A stretch of 21,584 bases of DNA from a virus. Under the pieces are notes generated by a model. It ran no database searches. It was given only the letters and a program-made list of their open reading frames with translations, and had not been told where the DNA came from. The position numbers and the translations under genes are program-made. Each line of letters opens with the position of its first letter. The first letter of the stretch is position 1. The stretch lies in the IMG/VR virus record IMGVR_UViG_3300050121_000302, positions 1-21,584 of that record; one strand, 5' to 3'. Below are positions 21,022 through 21,584 of the stretch, piece by piece.

Positions 21022-21584
21022 AGAAACTCATCCTCGCCGGCGCGGCTCTGGCGCTTCTCGCTGCTCCGGCCTTCGCCGCCAGCAAGGTTCGGATGCCGCC
21101 GCCTGTGCAACTGCCGTTTGATCCACTTGGATTGAATGGGGACGCTAGTGCTGCTCCCTCGAAACTTCCGATTGCGCTTCCGATTGATCCGCTAGGGCTG
21201 AACAAGACTGGCCTGCAAACGCCAGATCAGATCGTCGATAAAGTGCGCGCGTGGGCGACTTCGGATGGCGTCGCTGATCTCGCGGCGGCAATCACGATGG
21301 CGAAAGCTGCAAATAACGGTGTCACACTTCCTTGCTGGACGGCGATTCAGGCGTTTGTACTTCAGGTCCAAGCGCTTCCTCCAGCAGACCAGTTGCCCCC
21401 TCTTCATATCGCCGTAGATCTTGAAGTTGCAACCGATCTCTTGGTCGCTCTTCAACCAAATTCGCCCGTCATCACCGGCTGCTCAGCACTCGCCAATTTC
21501 CAGAAAATTGCTGCGGTCAATATGGTCTCGGGCATTGTTACCGGGGCTCTATCTCTCGCAAAACTTGCGCCGGTCATTCCATGA
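21018..21584 (+). CDS. Exported protein of unknown function with DPLGLN repeat
   Basis: A 188-residue protein starting at ATG 21018, overlapping the endolysin stop, with AAGGAG at 21005-21010. The signal peptide is clear: Lys2-Lys3, a Leu/Ala core, and AFA cleavage after residue 20. The mature N-terminus holds two copies of a short motif, LPFDPLGLN and LPIDPLGLN, about 20 residues apart and using different codons. The remainder is Ala/Leu/Val-rich and helical with two cysteines (LPCWTA, ITGCSA). A mildly hydrophobic C-terminal segment ends in LAKLAPVIP. I recognise no family. Coupling to the endolysin suggests a lysis-linked or periplasmic role. The gene ends exactly at the window end. Confidence 0.68.
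   Translation: MKKLILAGAALALLAAPAFAASKVRMPPPVQLPFDPLGLNGDASAAPSKLPIALPIDPLGLNKTGLQTPDQIVDKVRAWATSDGVADLAAAITMAKAANNGVTLPCWTAIQAFVLQVQALPPADQLPPLHIAVDLEVATDLLVALQPNSPVITGCSALANFQKIAAVNMVSGIVTGALSLAKLAPVIP

Overview
The window is a 21.6 kb late region of a tailed phage (or prophage) with a short, T7-type tail. All genes read on the + strand and are packed tightly; many stop and start codons overlap. The DNA is mostly GC-rich with Gram-negative-style ribosome sites. Three protein types in it are known from phages of Gram-negative bacteria: a three-protein ejectosome, a GH19 endolysin and a T7-like fibre head. An alphaproteobacterial host is my guess, from overall codon and protein style only. 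The window starts inside the large terminase gene and ends on a stop codon.

Layout: (1) 1-923, C-terminal half of the large terminase and a small unknown protein. (2) 962-5723, head module: small Gln-rich protein, portal, a small helical protein overlapping the scaffold gene, scaffold, major capsid protein, probable cement protein and a small unknown. (3) 5749-5779, a strong intrinsic terminator in the position T7 uses for its main late terminator, just before the gp11 homologue. (4) 5796-8662, tail adaptor (gp11-like) and nozzle (gp12-like). (5) 8665-17270, ejection proteins in the order gp14-, gp15- and gp16-like, with a lytic transglycosylase domain in the middle protein. (6) 17337-21584, a fibre and lysis region: a beta-rich protein, a tail fibre, two small proteins, a GH19 endolysin and a final unknown protein. 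Five of these six carry an apparent Sec signal peptide.

The most notable signals fall outside ordinary gene calls. An exact nonamer, GTGCGTTGA, occurs five times, always on the coding strand and always 47-63 nt before a start codon. It precedes the head module, the scaffold, the beta-rich protein, the fibre and the endolysin. This resembles the layout of T7 late promoters and suggests the recognition element of an undescribed phage transcription system, or another leader element. The endolysin start lies in a perfect 11-bp hairpin whose loop holds the Shine-Dalgarno sequence. The exported-looking proteins have even numbers of cysteines, while the three ejection proteins (2863 residues) have none.

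No integrase, repressor, polymerase, tRNA, CRISPR array or insertion sequence was seen. No stretch over 300 bases lacks a gene; the longest gap is 924-1020.
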